Shown one piece after another: positions 10,834-22,009 of a DNA stretch of 64,000 nucleotides. Numbering within the stretch: position 1 is the stretch's first letter; each line of letters starts with the position of its first letter. A program made the translations under genes and the position numbers. This DNA is from Tuctoria greenei (taxonomy: Eukaryota > Streptophyta > Magnoliopsida > Poales > Poaceae), in assembly GCA_036927565.1 (NCBI GenBank), contig JAYESD010000008.1:114994279-115058278 (forward strand), written 5' to 3'. The notes beneath the pieces are model-generated. The model was not told the origin of the DNA. It saw nothing but the letters and a program-made list of their open reading frames with translations, and ran no database searches.

Positions 10834-11690
10834 ATCTCGGAGGGAAACACATCCTCAAACTCCTGCAAAAGGTTAGAAACAGCAGGGGGCAATGCAATAG
10901 ACAATTCATGAAGTGAAAACATGGCTTCTTTGCAAACTAAAGCATAGCACATCCCCTTAGCATCGAATAAATCAGCAAGTTCAGATTTAGTTGCGAGCAA
11001 CGATGGTGATTTTAACTTAATAACTTGCTGTTTTTCAGATTCTAATTTTGTTGCTTTGCCCTCACGAATTTTACTCTTCTCAAAATGCACAATTTCAGCA
11101 GGAGTCATGGGGAGCAAAGTGATTTTCTTTCCCTTATGCATGAGAGTATATTTATTGGTTCTACCATGATGAATAGCATCTGTATCAAATTCCCAAGGAC
11201 GACCCAATAAAAGAGAACAAGAATCCATAGGAACAACATCAAAATCAGCAAAATCATGGTATGAACCAATTGAAAAATGTATTCTCGCTGTTTGTGTTAC
11301 CCGAACCTTACCGCTGTTGTTGAACCATTGAATGTGGTACGGATGAGGGTGTGCTCTTGTTGTCAAACCGAGTTTCTTGACGACGTCCGTGTTTACCAGG
11401 TTATTGCAGCTACCTCCATCAATTATAATGTGTACACGGCAGTCCTTGATGATGAGAAACATGTGGAAGAGGTTGTGTCGTTGTAGCTTGTCGTCGGTCT
11501 CCACTTTGGAGCCCAAGGCACGCTGTACAATGATGCTCCTATAGTTCTCTGTGGCCGCTGTACCAAGTACCTCTTCTTCGGTGTGTTCATCATTTGGATT
11601 TGTAAAGTCAGTAGCAAGAGAATATTCATCTTCAACATCCGAAGTACTATCATACCCGCCATCGTCGTGTGCTATGTATGCTCGTTTGCT
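10834..11690 (-). pseudogene. Aspartic protease of element C
   Basis: In frame 12041-10812: VHIIIDGGSCNNLVNTDVV with a DGGS active site, then FSIGSYHDFADFDVVPMDSCSLLLGRPWEFD, the LLGRPW flap-to-end signature of Ty3 proteases. The frame is continuous with the zinc knuckle upstream but shifted by one base relative to gag N-terminus and RT. Confidence 0.8.
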
Positions 11691-11691
11691 C

Positions 11692-12777
11692 GGGCAATCA
11701 CTCATCATATGACCAAGTACCTGGCAGCGGTGACACTTAATGTCGGAAGTACGACCCGTAGAAGGAGTGGACGATGAAGGCTTGAATGATGTCACCTTGC
11801 TGCCTTCCGGCACGCGAGAAGGTGGAGCAGCAGGTATAGTTCGTTGGCCGCCATTGGGTGGTGTAGTCGCTGCACGGGGGGGTCGAAGATTGTGCTGTTT
11901 TGGATGGTGTAGTCGCTGCACGCGGCGTGAAGTTGCTCCTCGTGCATTGTTGCTGTTGTTGTCGGCCCTGCAATTCTTTTTCTGGCAACATAGCAAGCTG
12001 AAACAATCTGTTAACAGTATTATATTCCTTGTAATCAACAATGTCCTGAATTTGACGCCTCAACCCCCCATAAAAATGAGCTATTTTATCATCCATGTCC
12101 TCTACTACCCCACAACGCAGCATACCCTTTTGTAACTCTTGATAATACTCCTCTACGGACATGTTACCTTGGTCTAAACGCTGCAATTTTTTGCGAAGGT
12201 CCCGCTGAAAAGATGGAGGAACAAATCGAACACGCATAGCTTCCTTTAATCTATCCCATGTTGGAGGATCAGTTCTAGTTTTAACAAGTTCATTCCACAA
12301 TATGATAGCAAAGTCCTTAAACTCACTAGTGGCTTGACGAACTCTATGTTGTTCAGGAACAAGATGGGAATTAAGTTTTTCCTCTACTGTCATCTCCCAA
12401 TCAAGATAAGCCTCAACATCATAAGCACCAGAAAAAGAAAGTATAGTAAATTTCACTTTAGCAAAAGGATCATCAGGAGGGCGATTATAATTGTTATGAT
12501 TATTACCTCCCATACCTCGACGATAAAGTGGCAGTCTTGGCTGATTATTGTGATCTTCCAGTTCATCATAAGCATTGTCTTCTTGTCTTCTAGCGAGAGG
12601 CAACCGAGCCTCAAAAGTATTCATCCGAAGAGAAAGTTCATCCAGTTGGCGAGTCAAGTTCGCCAATGACTCCTCCATTGTCGCGTTGTATTTGGTGAAC
12701 ATATCCGTCATGGTCTTGATCATATCACGTAACTCAGCATGTTGAACACATTCGTCATTATTGTTTTCTCCTGCCAT
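11692..12777 (-). pseudogene. Gag of element C (capsid and nucleocapsid)
   Basis: Start chosen at the ATG at 12777-12775 (MAGENNNDE); the open frame reaches upstream to 12825. A coiled-coil-like N-terminus (MIKTMTDMFTKYNATMEESL) is followed by the capsid-type retrotrans_gag region (WNELVKTRTDPPTWDRLKEA, LQRLDQGNMSVEEYYQELQK). The zinc knuckle CHRCQVLGHMMSDC lies at 11692-11736. Near 11880-11940 a direct duplication of a gtgcagcgactacacca unit shifts the frame by one base between capsid and knuckle. Confidence 0.85.
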
Positions 12778-14033
12778 TGTTAGTAGGAAACAAAAGACAA
12801 CAAAAAAATATGTTATCCCTATCAACTACAGTGACAATGTGGAAGGTGGAAGAAAATAATCTCTCTCGCTCAAGCGTCTTACCACACTCTTACAAGTGTT
12901 CTTACCGACACAGCAGGTGGTGTGGACGGTGAGATGAACCAATGAAGCGTGGGGTGATTGCAAAGGTACCTGTTATGCTCAAGAGAAAGGTGGAGCTTGG
13001 ATGGCACAATATGGTGGCTAATAAGCAGAAAATCATTAACAGTTAACAAAGCTGAATAAGTATTCAATGTAGGAAACTGTTGCCATCAACCGAGTGCCCT
13101 AGAGCCTAGCACAACACAAGGAAGTATTAAGGCAAAAGAAAGACAGAATGATATAACCAACAAAACAGCACCAAGTGGTATAGGCCAATTGCTTTAATAT
13201 GCGTGCTCTTCACTATTTTTTTTTCTTTTTTGTAATATTTGTTTGATATTTTTTCTTTACTCAGGAGCACAAATATAGGAAGCACACAAATTTGCAGCTC
13301 AATTGGATGTAATATGCGCCCTATAGAAAACCAAGAAGATTCTTTAAAATTCGTGCTGAAACTTCGAAGGCCGGATAGCCTATCTTCCGATGGGAATTTG
13401 GGCAATCTAATTTTGCCGAACGTGGCTACGCGGCGGAAAATCAGATGCGAAATTTCGCGTACATGAATTTGAAAAAAAAATCGCCCGATTTCGAGTTCGT
13501 ATGCGAAAGTTATGGCCGTTTTAAGGTAGGCTGTCCGAGTTACGTTTTTTTTGATGTTGATTCCAACTCGGTTTGAGAACAGAACTCGCAATCGGATATG
13601 AAAACGATCGGGAATTTGCACAACAACTAATGGGGTGGTGTGTGATGATTCAAGGATGAATGGCACAAAAGTTTGTCACCTAATCTAGGGCTAGCGTTGC
13701 GGGAGTTCACGCAAGGCGGCTAGCTAGGGCAAACCGATGAACGTGGTGGATCGGTTTGTTATTTAGGGATTGTGGAATAGGTGTCGAATAGCAAGACAAC
13801 AAGGACGAAACACGATAACAGACCCAAAACACAAAGCTAAACCAGCAACAAGACTCGACCACACGAATGCAAACTCAACAATGCAAACTGAAAAACGAAA
13901 CTGCAGGCACTATAGTCTGGGAAGCGGTAAAAACGATCTAATTTTTTTGTGGCTTTTCTGTGGACTCTAGGTACAAAAAAATCGATCTAATGTAAAGAAG
14001 GAAAACAAAAATACCTCACGGGCAACCTGGAAA
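12778..14033 (-). other. Untranslated leader of element C
   Basis: About 1.26 kb between the PBS and gag. Long leaders are usual in CRM-like elements. It contains a 179-codon open frame on the minus strand (13666-13127) that I do not regard as a gene, because it has no recognisable domain and starts in the middle of AT-rich leader. A packaging signal may be here but cannot be located by reading. Confidence 0.6.
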
Positions 14034-14043
14034 TCTGATACCA
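14034..14043 (-). promoter_or_regulatory. Primer-binding site of element C
   Basis: Minus strand TGGTATCAGA, complementary to the 3' end of initiator methionine tRNA, starts two bases inside the 5' LTR edge (14046). The match is 10 bases; the next bases (TTT) depart from the full GAGC continuation seen in D and E. Confidence 0.85.
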
Positions 14044-14045
14044 AT

Positions 14046-14908
14046 TGATGAGTAGGTTTAGACCCGATCTTCCGAAAGGTATGTCGATTGGGGTGGAGAA
14101 CTCGACCTTGATGATCCGCGGCACTCGAGCGGTTCGAGTACCCCTCCAATCACTACACCACGGCTCTGTTGGTTATCAACCATGCTGCACACGCTTGACC
14201 TCGCCAAGGAGGCTAATCCCTGCAAGTGCAACCGAGAACACGAGCAAGAACGTAGAAGACACCATCGGAATCGCGAAGTTGGGGTCTCACAAAACGTAGA
14301 ACGGCGATTTTATTGATCTAAGCAAAACCCACCAAATATGACTGGCGGCTGCAGTATTTATAGGCTAGGGTTCGACCAAATCACGATTAGACGCATCCCT
14401 AATGGACTCTTACGGGATACAAGGCCCAAAGGCCCGATTTGGTGGCGCAGCACCGGACAGAAATCTGGACTCGACTTGTTTCGACGATTCCCAATGACTC
14501 CGAAAGAATTTTGAGGTGGCACCAGAACCATTGGAAAGTTTATCTTCTCCTCTTTCCGTGCATATGTAGAACGTCGAAAATGGAGTCCGTATGCCTCCTG
14601 GGCGTCTGTTTTAAGGTAGACTGCTCCTGGACTCCGAGTTGAACTCGAGTCCGAGTTGTAAACTGTTTCCATCAACTTGTGGACGTCCCAGGTGGTTCTC
14701 CACGCTCCCAAGGCCTCCTGCCTTCACTTGTTTATCTTCTCCATTATTTCTAATAACAATGAAATCATCACATAGCAATCTATTCTCAAACTCACATGCA
14801 AAAGAAGTTAAGAACGAATTCACCTGCTGATTTAATAACCGTGCCTGTGCTCTTGTGATTGGTCCTTGCAGTTCAATGTGCGTCTCCGCTGTTGTGAAGT
14901 CCTCATCA
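14046..14908 (-). repeat. 5' LTR of element C
   Basis: 863 bases, same termini as the 3' LTR. A TATA-like box on the minus strand lies at 14354-14363. The codons for the integrase tail are preserved here as well, giving an open frame that runs from the A gag into the LTR (14976-14611). Confidence 0.95.
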
Positions 14909-14913
14909 CACTT

Positions 14914-16053
14914 GTCTGCCAAGCTGAAGAGTTTCGTGACGCTGGTGACTTCCTTGGTTGCCAGCTTCTCAAGCATCTTCTTGTCTCAAACGCCCTATGT
15001 GAATGCCAAAATAACAGAAGCGCATGAGATAGTAGGAATGATTTAGTACCTGGGAGAACCTCTGGATGAAAGATCGCAAGGACTCTCCCCCTTTTTGCTT
15101 GACAGCAAAAAGGTCCAGTTCCGTGCCTGGTCAGGTGTATGAGCTCCCGAAATTGGCGGTGAACTATTGACACAATTCAGCCCAACTGTTGATGGAGTCA
15201 GGCGGTAGGCTCATGAACCAAGACCTGGCGGTCCCAGTCAAAGCCACAGGGAAATAATTGGTCATCACAGCCTCATTTCCCCCAACCGCAAGGATAGCAG
15301 TGGAATAAATTTGGAGAAATTCAGCGGGATTGATAGTCCTGTCAAATTTCTCCGGCAGGTGAGGCTGTAACTTCTGCGGCCATCTGACCATGCGTAGATG
15401 CATGGCCAAGGCAGAACAACCTCCCCCTACTCCCTCAGGAGCAGGACTGTCCCGAGCCTCTTGCCTCTCGCGAGCACGCTCGATGTGGACGCAGCCGTCC
15501 CGTTGACGGTAACGATGATCGAGCTCCGCGCAGAGGTCATGAGTCAAAAGCCTCGTTATCGTGTGAGTATGTCGCGCCCCGGAAGGCAGCAACATCGCCT
15601 GTTGAGATGCAGCACGCCTCTTGTGTTTGAAGCATGCGGACCAAGTCTACCCGACAAGGTCCGATGCTGCGATGGCGCCCGTCCCGACGGGGGAGGACCT
15701 TGATTGCTGATGCCATCGGCTGCTGCTGCAATCAGATGTTCCACATCAGCTCTCCACTGCTCCATCGCACCTTGGGGTGTTCCTGGAGGCGGTGGACGTT
15801 GGAGAAGAGCATGCGCAACATTAATCGCGTGTTCAGGGTTGTGGTTCGCCGATGCAGTGAGCGACGCGGATGCCCCATCTCGACGTCCAGCTTGTTCAGA
15901 GGAGCAGATGGTGGAGGCGGTGGCATGACTCCTGCGGGAGCCACAACACCTAATGGCTGATGCATGTTGGAGGGATTGCCTCCAACAGGTTGCACAACAT
16001 GGTCACTGTTGGATGATCCAGGAGCAGAGTTCACCATGTTTGAATCTCGAGCA
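14914..16053 (-). pseudogene. Gag N-terminal and capsid region of element A
   Basis: Starts near 16040 (MVNSAPGSSNS, matched by MVNSAAASSNG at 22891 in element B). The capsid part is in frame 15595-15164: LPEKFDRTINPAEFLQIYST, TNYFPVALTGTARSWFMSLP and SINSWAELC, the retrotrans_gag pattern. Three frames alternate, so several indels are present. The end, KLATKEVTSVTKLFSLADKC, is interrupted by element C at 14913. The second part of gag is at 7376-7013. Confidence 0.8.
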
Positions 16054-16072
16054 CCCCCTACCTGGCGCGCCA
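16054..16072 (-). promoter_or_regulatory. Primer-binding site of element A
   Basis: Minus strand TGGCGCGCCAGGTAGGGGG begins two bases after the LTR end. The same position in element B reads TGGTGCGCCAAGTAGGGG. The pattern is typical of Tat elements; I do not assign the tRNA. Confidence 0.75.
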
Positions 16073-16074
16073 AC

Positions 16075-16918
16075 TGTCGGAGTGGGATTCCAGCAAATCT
16101 CCCGATACTACCATTGGCAGCCCGCAGAGTTTGTTGTTTGGTTGGGGCGCGCAGAGATTCAGAACAATATGATTGGTTGACACGAGAATTTTGTTCGGGC
16201 TGCCTGAGCGTAATACCCTACTCCACGGGTGTGTGTTGTTGTATTGAGCGTACGTGTGTAGCTTTTGTCCGTCAGACCAGAGTGTGGAAGTCTCCCGTGT
16301 GTATCGCTTGGCCAGTCCTTTTATAGTACATGGACTGGCCGTTACATCATTAGCCTGGCCTGACATGTGGCCCTGGCGGTTACTAATGCCTAATACACAT
16401 TTATTGTACTTAATTCCCCTTAACAGCGTGGTAACGACCTTTGATGGTGGCGTTAGTGGTATTAAGGGTCATCCGATCATGTGTCATTAATATAGCATTA
16501 ATGACACTTACTCAGGTCTTGAAGCTTTAATTGTTCCTTGAAGGTCTAAGCCGTTGGAGGTCCACCAGTCTGTTTGTTGAGCTTGAAGGTCCGGCAGTTG
16601 GACGCGTGGCAGCTCCAAAGCTTACAGTCTTGGATGAGTAGGTCCAGTGCTGTTGTACACGTGTCGGTACCGGAGCTTCCCTCTGTTGGGGGTTAGGTCC
16701 AGGGGTGCCGCACAGGTATCTAGCCCAAAGCTTTCCCATGTATGAAATGTAGCTCCAGTTTTACGATACACGTGGCAGTACTAAGACTAACCATAGAAGG
16801 GAGGCAGGTCCGGTTCCGAGTGACACGTGGGGCCTTCGGAGGTCTTCAACTCTAATAGGTGGAGTTCCTTTGCACTCTTCGCAGTTCCAAGGGGTATCCG
16901 ATATGCAGGGTACCGACA
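16075..16918 (-). repeat. 5' LTR of element A
   Basis: 844 bases with termini TGTCGG...CCGACA. TATA-like ctataaaagg on the minus strand lies at 16318-16327. Text after the TATA (gtggagtagggtattac) is shared with the LTR of element B, confirming the family. The U3 region holds a 55/56-bp repeat with G-boxes (separate entry). Confidence 0.88.
16603..16829 (-). promoter_or_regulatory. U3 tandem repeat of element A with G-box/ABRE cores
   Basis: Core positions are cgcgtg 16603, cacgtg 16658, degenerate cacagg 16711, cacgtg 16769 and cacgtg 16824, spaced 53-58 bases. Flanks give acacgtgtc and acacgtggc, which fit the ACGTGKC consensus of ABA-responsive elements bound by bZIP factors. All lie upstream of the TATA box in element orientation. 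Confidence 0.7.
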
Positions 16919-18608
16919 GAGTGGAACTCATACATTAGGTGATGCGTGCTCATTTTGTTGTTATGTCCTTCAACCACCGAAGAAAAGGATGAGGCATAAC
17001 CCCATAATGAATAAGAAAAAGAGTGAGGTACCATAGCCAATTTATTCAATGCAAGGTGGAATATTTGTTGTGCACTTGGTACTTTTGAACAATAGAACAT
17101 TGTAGCAACTCCTCGAGAATAACTCAATTATGTGAGGAAATAAATATTTCTTACACACATCATAGTTATAAATAACCTAGTTCCACTTGTACTTGGAGAA
17201 AATGGTGCACGCGGGAATTTTATACATAATTGAAGTGAATTTAAGGGAGGAATCCTAAAGAATACCGTTCTAGCCAATCGAACGCTAAACTGTGGTAGCA
17301 CATGGATCAAATGGCTCACCTACAGGAGTATCCGAGAGCATCCAATGGCGTAGCGCCCGCAAATGGTCAGAGGACCCACCTGTCAGCCACTTGGAGGAAG
17401 CACACCGCGATTGGTGCCAGGACCAGGTCAGCCGACTAGGGGGGTCGGTCGACCTCTTCCTGGCACCAAATGCGGTCAACTTCCACGTGTTGACTCCCTG
17501 TGGTGAGCGGATAGCGATAGAGATTGGTTCATGCACTTTTAGTGGCGGGAACCGCCTCTACTCCGTGTATAAATAGGAGGGAGGGACTTCACTTCACTAC
17601 ACACACCACTCTGGCATTCTTTCTTGTATACACTAGTTCTCCTAGGTTCTTAGTGGAGGTTAGGCTGTAGAGAGGAGCCTCCAGTCCCAAGTCCAAATTT
17701 GGAAAGGTATGGCTCATCTATCTTTTCTGTTATTTGTGATATTATGCTTTATATTAATATCATTAGTCTTTACTTATTCATATATTTGGATAAAGCGTTC
17801 CTTGTTTGGTTGTCGAGTCCATGTATGTGCTAGGTGTAGATGTTATTATGATCCAGTCATAATGTTCACATCTTGTTATCATAAACACCATACAACACCA
17901 CAATAGTATAATTAGGTATTAATATGATTATGTTAATATGAATATGTTAGTGTTTGGTCCCAACATTGGTTCAATGATGTTTAGGTTAGTAATTGCCTTA
18001 GGATGATATTTGTGTTCGGACTCTTATAGTATTTACTTAACATGTAAGCGTGGTGCTTACATAGTTTAAGTAGTTTTGGATGTCTCATAGACCCACGGGT
18101 TGTAGAGGTAGGCGGCAGGTGGTGACAATCTTGCTCATCCTTTGTAATCCCGTACATTTGGCTATGCCACATGCTCGAGGCTGGATTCATCCTAACATTG
18201 TTAGGGGTAAACCCGTGCCCCATATGTTGGACCACTAAGCCGTAGTATTCACCGTTATCATATTCATGTGTACTCTATGAGGCTATGTATATGAGTAATT
18301 AGAGCACAATAGGAATAGCTCCGTCTCATACCCTTAACCCTCACTAGGACAACCTTACCTCTTAGAGTAGATTGCTTAGGTGTGTGTCACACTACCCCTA
18401 TTATCATCTTACCCCTGTTCTGATAATTACCTAGTACCCTATACCTTGATCATGATAATAGTGTTTACTTTACTTCACCGCCTTCCTTTGGGATAAATAC
18501 AATACCCTTGGGAATACTCTTGGGTGAAATGCTACAACGGTATGTTCCATGTGCTTGCGAATCTCATCTCTCACCGGACATGATCTGTGGTGTTAAGAAA
18601 TACCAACA
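16919..18608 (+). mobile_element. Element H: 3' end of an Athila-type element (internal tail plus 3' LTR)
   Basis: 16919-17113 matches the tail of element F just before its 3' LTR (ccatagccaattt, gttgtgcac-t-g, gtagcaactc). The PPT and about the first 40 LTR bases are deleted at about 17113. 17114-18608 aligns with the F LTR throughout, including a TATA box gtataaatagg at 17567-17577 and the end aagaaataccaaca (18595-18608). It is cut on the left by element A and lies in the RT of copia element G. It has no coding content. Confidence 0.82.
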
Positions 18609-19450
18609 CACAAGATGGAATACATGATGGATTTAATAGCCGAAGCATTAGGAATCTCTCGCATCCTCTTTTGCATATCAGGTGTCGAAGGACACTGACT
18701 CTTGCTTAGAGTAATGCCATGTGACATTGGCAAGAAACCTTTCTTGGAATTTTGCATATTGAACTGATTCAATATCTTGTCAATATATGTACTTTGGCTT
18801 AATCCAATTAGCCTTTTAGATCTATCTCTATAGATCTTTATGCCCAAAATGTATGCCGCCTCTCCTAAATTCTTCATTGAAAAACTTTTTTCTTAATGAG
18901 GATTTAACATCATCAAACATTAGAATGTCATTTCCGAACAACAATATGTCATCTACTTATAGAATCAGAAATATAAGTACACTCCCGCTAAACTTATTTT
19001 AAATACAAGGTTATTCTACGTTCTTGATGAAACATAACCCTTTGACTACATCAAAACATAGATTCCAACTCTGAGATGCTTGCTTCAATCCATAGATGGA
19101 CTTTTGAAGTTTGCAAATTTTACTACCATTTTTAGGATCGACAAAACCCTCAGGTTGTGTCATGTACACATCCTTAGTCAGACTTCCATTTAGAAAGATT
19201 GTTTTGACATCCATCTGCCATATTCCATAATCAAAATATGCAGCAATTGCTAAGAGAATTTGAACAAACTTTTGCATTCCTACGTGCGAGAAAGTTTCAT
19301 CGCAATCAACACCTTGAATTTGTTTGAAACCTTTTGCCAAAAATGGCGCTTTATAGATGTGAACATTTCCATCCATGTCAGTCTTTTTCTTGAAAATCCA
19401 TTTACAATCAATAGGTCTCACACTGTCGATTGGATTAACCAAGTTCTAAA
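18609..19450 (-). pseudogene. Reverse transcriptase of element G (copia)
   Basis: Frame 19442-19011 reads CKWIFKKKTDMDGN, IWQMDVKTIFLNGSLTKDVY and MTQPEGFVDP...YGLKQASQSW, the classical copia RT blocks. The catalytic region near 18945 reads L-stop-VDDILLF, so the tyrosine of YVDD has become a stop. Frame 18877-18593 continues LGIKIYRDRSKRLIGLSQST and ends at the H boundary inside SIMYSILC. Confidence 0.88.
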
Positions 19451-19699
19451 CTTGATTCTCATGCATGGATTCAGTTTAGGATTCCATGGCTCCAAGCCAT
19501 TTCTCAGAGTTGGGTCCCTTCATTTCTTCAATATAGGTCATGGCCTCATTATTGTCCAAAAATATCATTCCATGTTGCTTCGGGGTTACAAGCATTAACT
19601 TTTCATTCATACGACCGTCCCTCATAGACCTTCATGGCGTATGTATTTCGTCAACTGGTTGCACATCATCTTGTACATCCTGTATGGGATCATTGGGTT

Positions 19700-20640
19700 C
19701 TAAAACATTTTAGGTATTTCTTGAATTTCATAAAGATGCACCTTGATCCCACTAACTCCTTCTGAGAGAAACTCTTTCTCCAATAAGACATCATTGCGAG
19801 CGATAACCACTTTACCCTCCCCTTTATTATAAAAATAATATCCTTTGGTTTCCATAGGATATGCCACAAAGAAGCATTTTTCTGATTTGGGAGTGAGTTT
19901 GTCTGACGTCAAACGTTTGACATAAGCATCACATCCCCAAATTTTGAAGAAAGACAATCCGGGATGTTTCCCTGTACACATCTCATATGGTGTCTTCTCA
20001 ACAGACTTAGTTGAGAATCTGTTTATAGTAAACGCAGCAATTTTAAGAGCATAACCCCAAAAAATAGTGGAAGATCAGTTTGGATCATCATCGACCTAAC
20101 CATGTCTAACAAGGTTCGGTTTCTCTGCTCAGACACCTCATTCATTGAGGTGTTCCAGGTGGAGTCAACCGTGAAACAATTCTACATTATTTTAAATGAT
20201 CATAAAAATCATGGCTCAAATATTTGCCCCCACGATCAGATCGTAGAAGTTTAATTGTCTTGCCTAATTGATTTTGTACTTTATTATGAAAGTATTTGAA
20301 CTTTTCAAATGATTCAGACTTGTGCCTCATTAGATAGACATATTCATATCTACTAAAGTCATCGGTAAAAGTAATGAAATACTGAAAACCACCTTTGGCT
20401 ATTAAACTTATTGGTCCACATACATCAGTATGTATAAGTCCCAATAAGTCACTTGTCCTCTCACATTGACCAGTGAAGGGCCCTTTGGTCATCTTCCCAA
20501 GGAAACAAGACTCGCATGTATCAAGTGATTCAAAATCAAATGAGCTTAGTAAACTATCATTATGGAGTTTCTCAATGCGCTTCTCATTTATATGACCTAA
20601 GCGACAATGCAAAATAAATGTGGGATTTAGATAATTTGTT
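19700..20640 (-). pseudogene. Integrase of element G (copia)
   Basis: The zinc-binding N-terminus (MHCRLGHINEKRIEKLH ... CESCFLGKM) and catalytic core start (LIHTDVCGPIS, LLRSDRGGKYLS) are in frame 20612-20187. The distal part (FKIWGCDAYVKR...SEKCFFVAYP) is in frame 19981-19700, with a frame break between. The acidic residues of the first two catalytic blocks are present; the third block falls in the broken section. Confidence 0.85.
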
Positions 20641-20889
20641 GAGCCCTTTTTATATTAATGTTACAGACTATTTTATCCTCAAGATTAAGAACATATAATC
20701 CATTCACTAATGCACACTGAGCATAGAACATATTATTATAATAAATAGAACAACATTTGTTCTTTATTACAATCTCATAACCATCAACTTCTTCCAAACA
20801 TGAAGAAGAGATAATGATCTTTCTCAAAGTAGGAATGCAATAACAATTATTTAATTCCAAAACAAATCCTGAGGATAACGACAAGTAGT

Positions 20890-21075
20890 AAGTCCCGACA
20901 GCTATGACTGCAACTTTTGCTCCATTGCCAACACGAACATAAAACTTGCCTTTTGCAAATCTTCTAGTCTCACTTAGACCCTACAATGATTTGCAAGTGT
21001 GAATCAATGATCCAATATCAAATACCCATGATTCACTAGAAGATATAGCAATATTAATTTCTATAACATTTATAC
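20890..21075 (-). pseudogene. Protease remnant of element G
   Basis: Reads SWVFDIGSLIHTC, where copia proteases usually have D-[ST]-G-[AS], so the active-site triad has one substitution (T or S to I). It is followed by KGKFYVRVGNGAKVAVIAVG and VLELNNCYCIP, the usual downstream blocks. A stop lies after TCKSL. Confidence 0.75.
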
Positions 21076-21111
21076 CTGAAGTGGAATTCTCACTTCCCTT
21101 CTTCTTTTTCA

Positions 21112-21924
21112 GATCCTACAAGTACTTCCTGCAGTTCCTAGACCAATGCCCCTTAGCATGACAGTGGAAGCATTCATCATCAGAAGAAGGGTCAGGTTTG
21201 CCCTTTGGCTTAGACTTTGAGCTTGAGGCCTCATCGGTAACTTTTCCCTTGCCTTTGCCTTTAGGATGCATCGCAAGCTTCCTCTTTTTATTCTACTTTC
21301 AAACCACGAGTGGCTTTTTTTAATGCTTTCCTTGCCTGTTTTAGGCATCCCATGCAATTCAGCCAACATTTTCTCGATGCTATTCATTGGAAAATTCAAT
21401 ATAAATGGCTCGTAGCTCAGATGGAGCGACTGGAGAATAACGTTAATAGCCAGATCATCCTTGAGTTCAGAACCAAGTTTTCCCAAAGTCTCAATGTAAC
21501 CAATCATTCTGATTACATGAGGGTTGACTGGGCTACCCTCCATCAGCTTGCATGAGAACAAGGACTTTGAGATGTTGTATCTCTCGGGCCTAGCTTGGTT
21601 CTCAAACATTCCACGTAGTCCCTCAATCATAAAATATGTAGTTGTATGTTCATATTGTTTTTGCATATTATGGGACATAGTGGCAAGCGTGAGGCAACCT
21701 AAAATAAGCGCATCATCGCAGTTCTTCTGATAAGTTTTGTGTGCTGCAACATTTCCTTCAGCTAGGAGGTAATCTGGGTATGGCTGTTGAAGAACATACT
21801 CAATTTTCTCTTGCCTAAGAATGATTCTCAGGTTGCAGTACCCATCAATAAAGTTAGCTCCATTGAGCTTTTCATTTTCAAGCATAGATCACAAATTGAA
21901 ACTAGAATTGTTACTGGCAGACAT
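21112..21924 (-). pseudogene. Gag of element G (copia)
   Basis: ATG at 21924-21922 (MSASNNSSFN) with a TGA about 11 codons in, then an open frame (MLENEKLNGANFIDGY...IEYVLQQPYPDYL...MFENQARPERYNISKSLF). The zinc knuckle CFHCHAKGHWSRNC is intact near 21122-21175 but in another frame. 21925-22009 is leader. Confidence 0.82.
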
Positions 21925-22009
21925 GATCTACAATAGGAAATAAATACGCAAGGTTTTAGCACTATGTTATGTACCAATCTTTATTAACAGTTTACTAAAA
22001 GATATTATC

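Larger units (their letters stand above)
7382..14908 (-). mobile_element. Element C: complete CRM-like chromovirus (Ty3/gypsy), inserted in gag of A
   Basis: Flanked by perfect 5-bp duplications cactt (7377-7381 and 14909-14913). Both LTRs end in TGATGAG...CTCATCA. Order on the minus strand: 5' LTR, iMet-type PBS, long leader, gag, protease, RT, RNase H, integrase, 3' LTR. The integrase reading frame runs about 300 bases into the 3' LTR, a trait described for CRM-clade centromeric retrotransposons; the gag (YDVEAYLDWEMTVEEKL, RRQIQDIVDYKE) also resembles that clade from memory. By eye the two LTRs differ at about 38 of 863 positions (about 4.4%). Several stops and frameshifts make it non-autonomous now. 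Confidence 0.93.
1..16918 (-). mobile_element. Element A: Tat-lineage Ty3/gypsy LTR retrotransposon, 3' end outside window
   Basis: Read on the minus strand the order is 5' LTR (16918-16075), primer-binding site, gag, protease, RT, two RNase H domains, integrase, a spacer with 71-bp repeats, and an ORF on the opposite strand (1-1219). An antisense ORF after integrase and a second RNase H are known traits of the Tat group (Grande, RIRE2 and Retand relatives). The gag is split by element C, which is flanked by cactt repeats. The 3' LTR lies left of base 1, so the target-site duplication cannot be checked; the right flank is gagtg. Many stops and frameshifts make it defective. It lies inside the 3' internal region of Athila element H. 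Confidence 0.88.
18609..22009 (-). mobile_element. Element G: truncated Ty1/copia element, host of the nest
   Basis: Order on the minus strand is gag, zinc knuckle, protease, integrase, RT, the copia order (integrase before RT). The RT is broken at 18609 by H, and the leader is broken at 22009 by B (left duplication candidate ttatc). LTRs, RNase H and PBS are outside the window. Many stops and frameshifts show it is old. I do not assign a clade. Confidence 0.85.

Noticed and set aside
13127..13666. 179-codon open frame in the leader of element C
   Set aside because: No domain, strange composition (F, I and K-rich), and it sits in AT-rich leader; likely chance.
17292..17576. 94-codon open frame in the H LTR (and similar frames at 30087-30320 and 61173-61448)
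   Set aside because: The frame is in LTR sequence shared by H and F, with the copies differing in frame and length; no domain.
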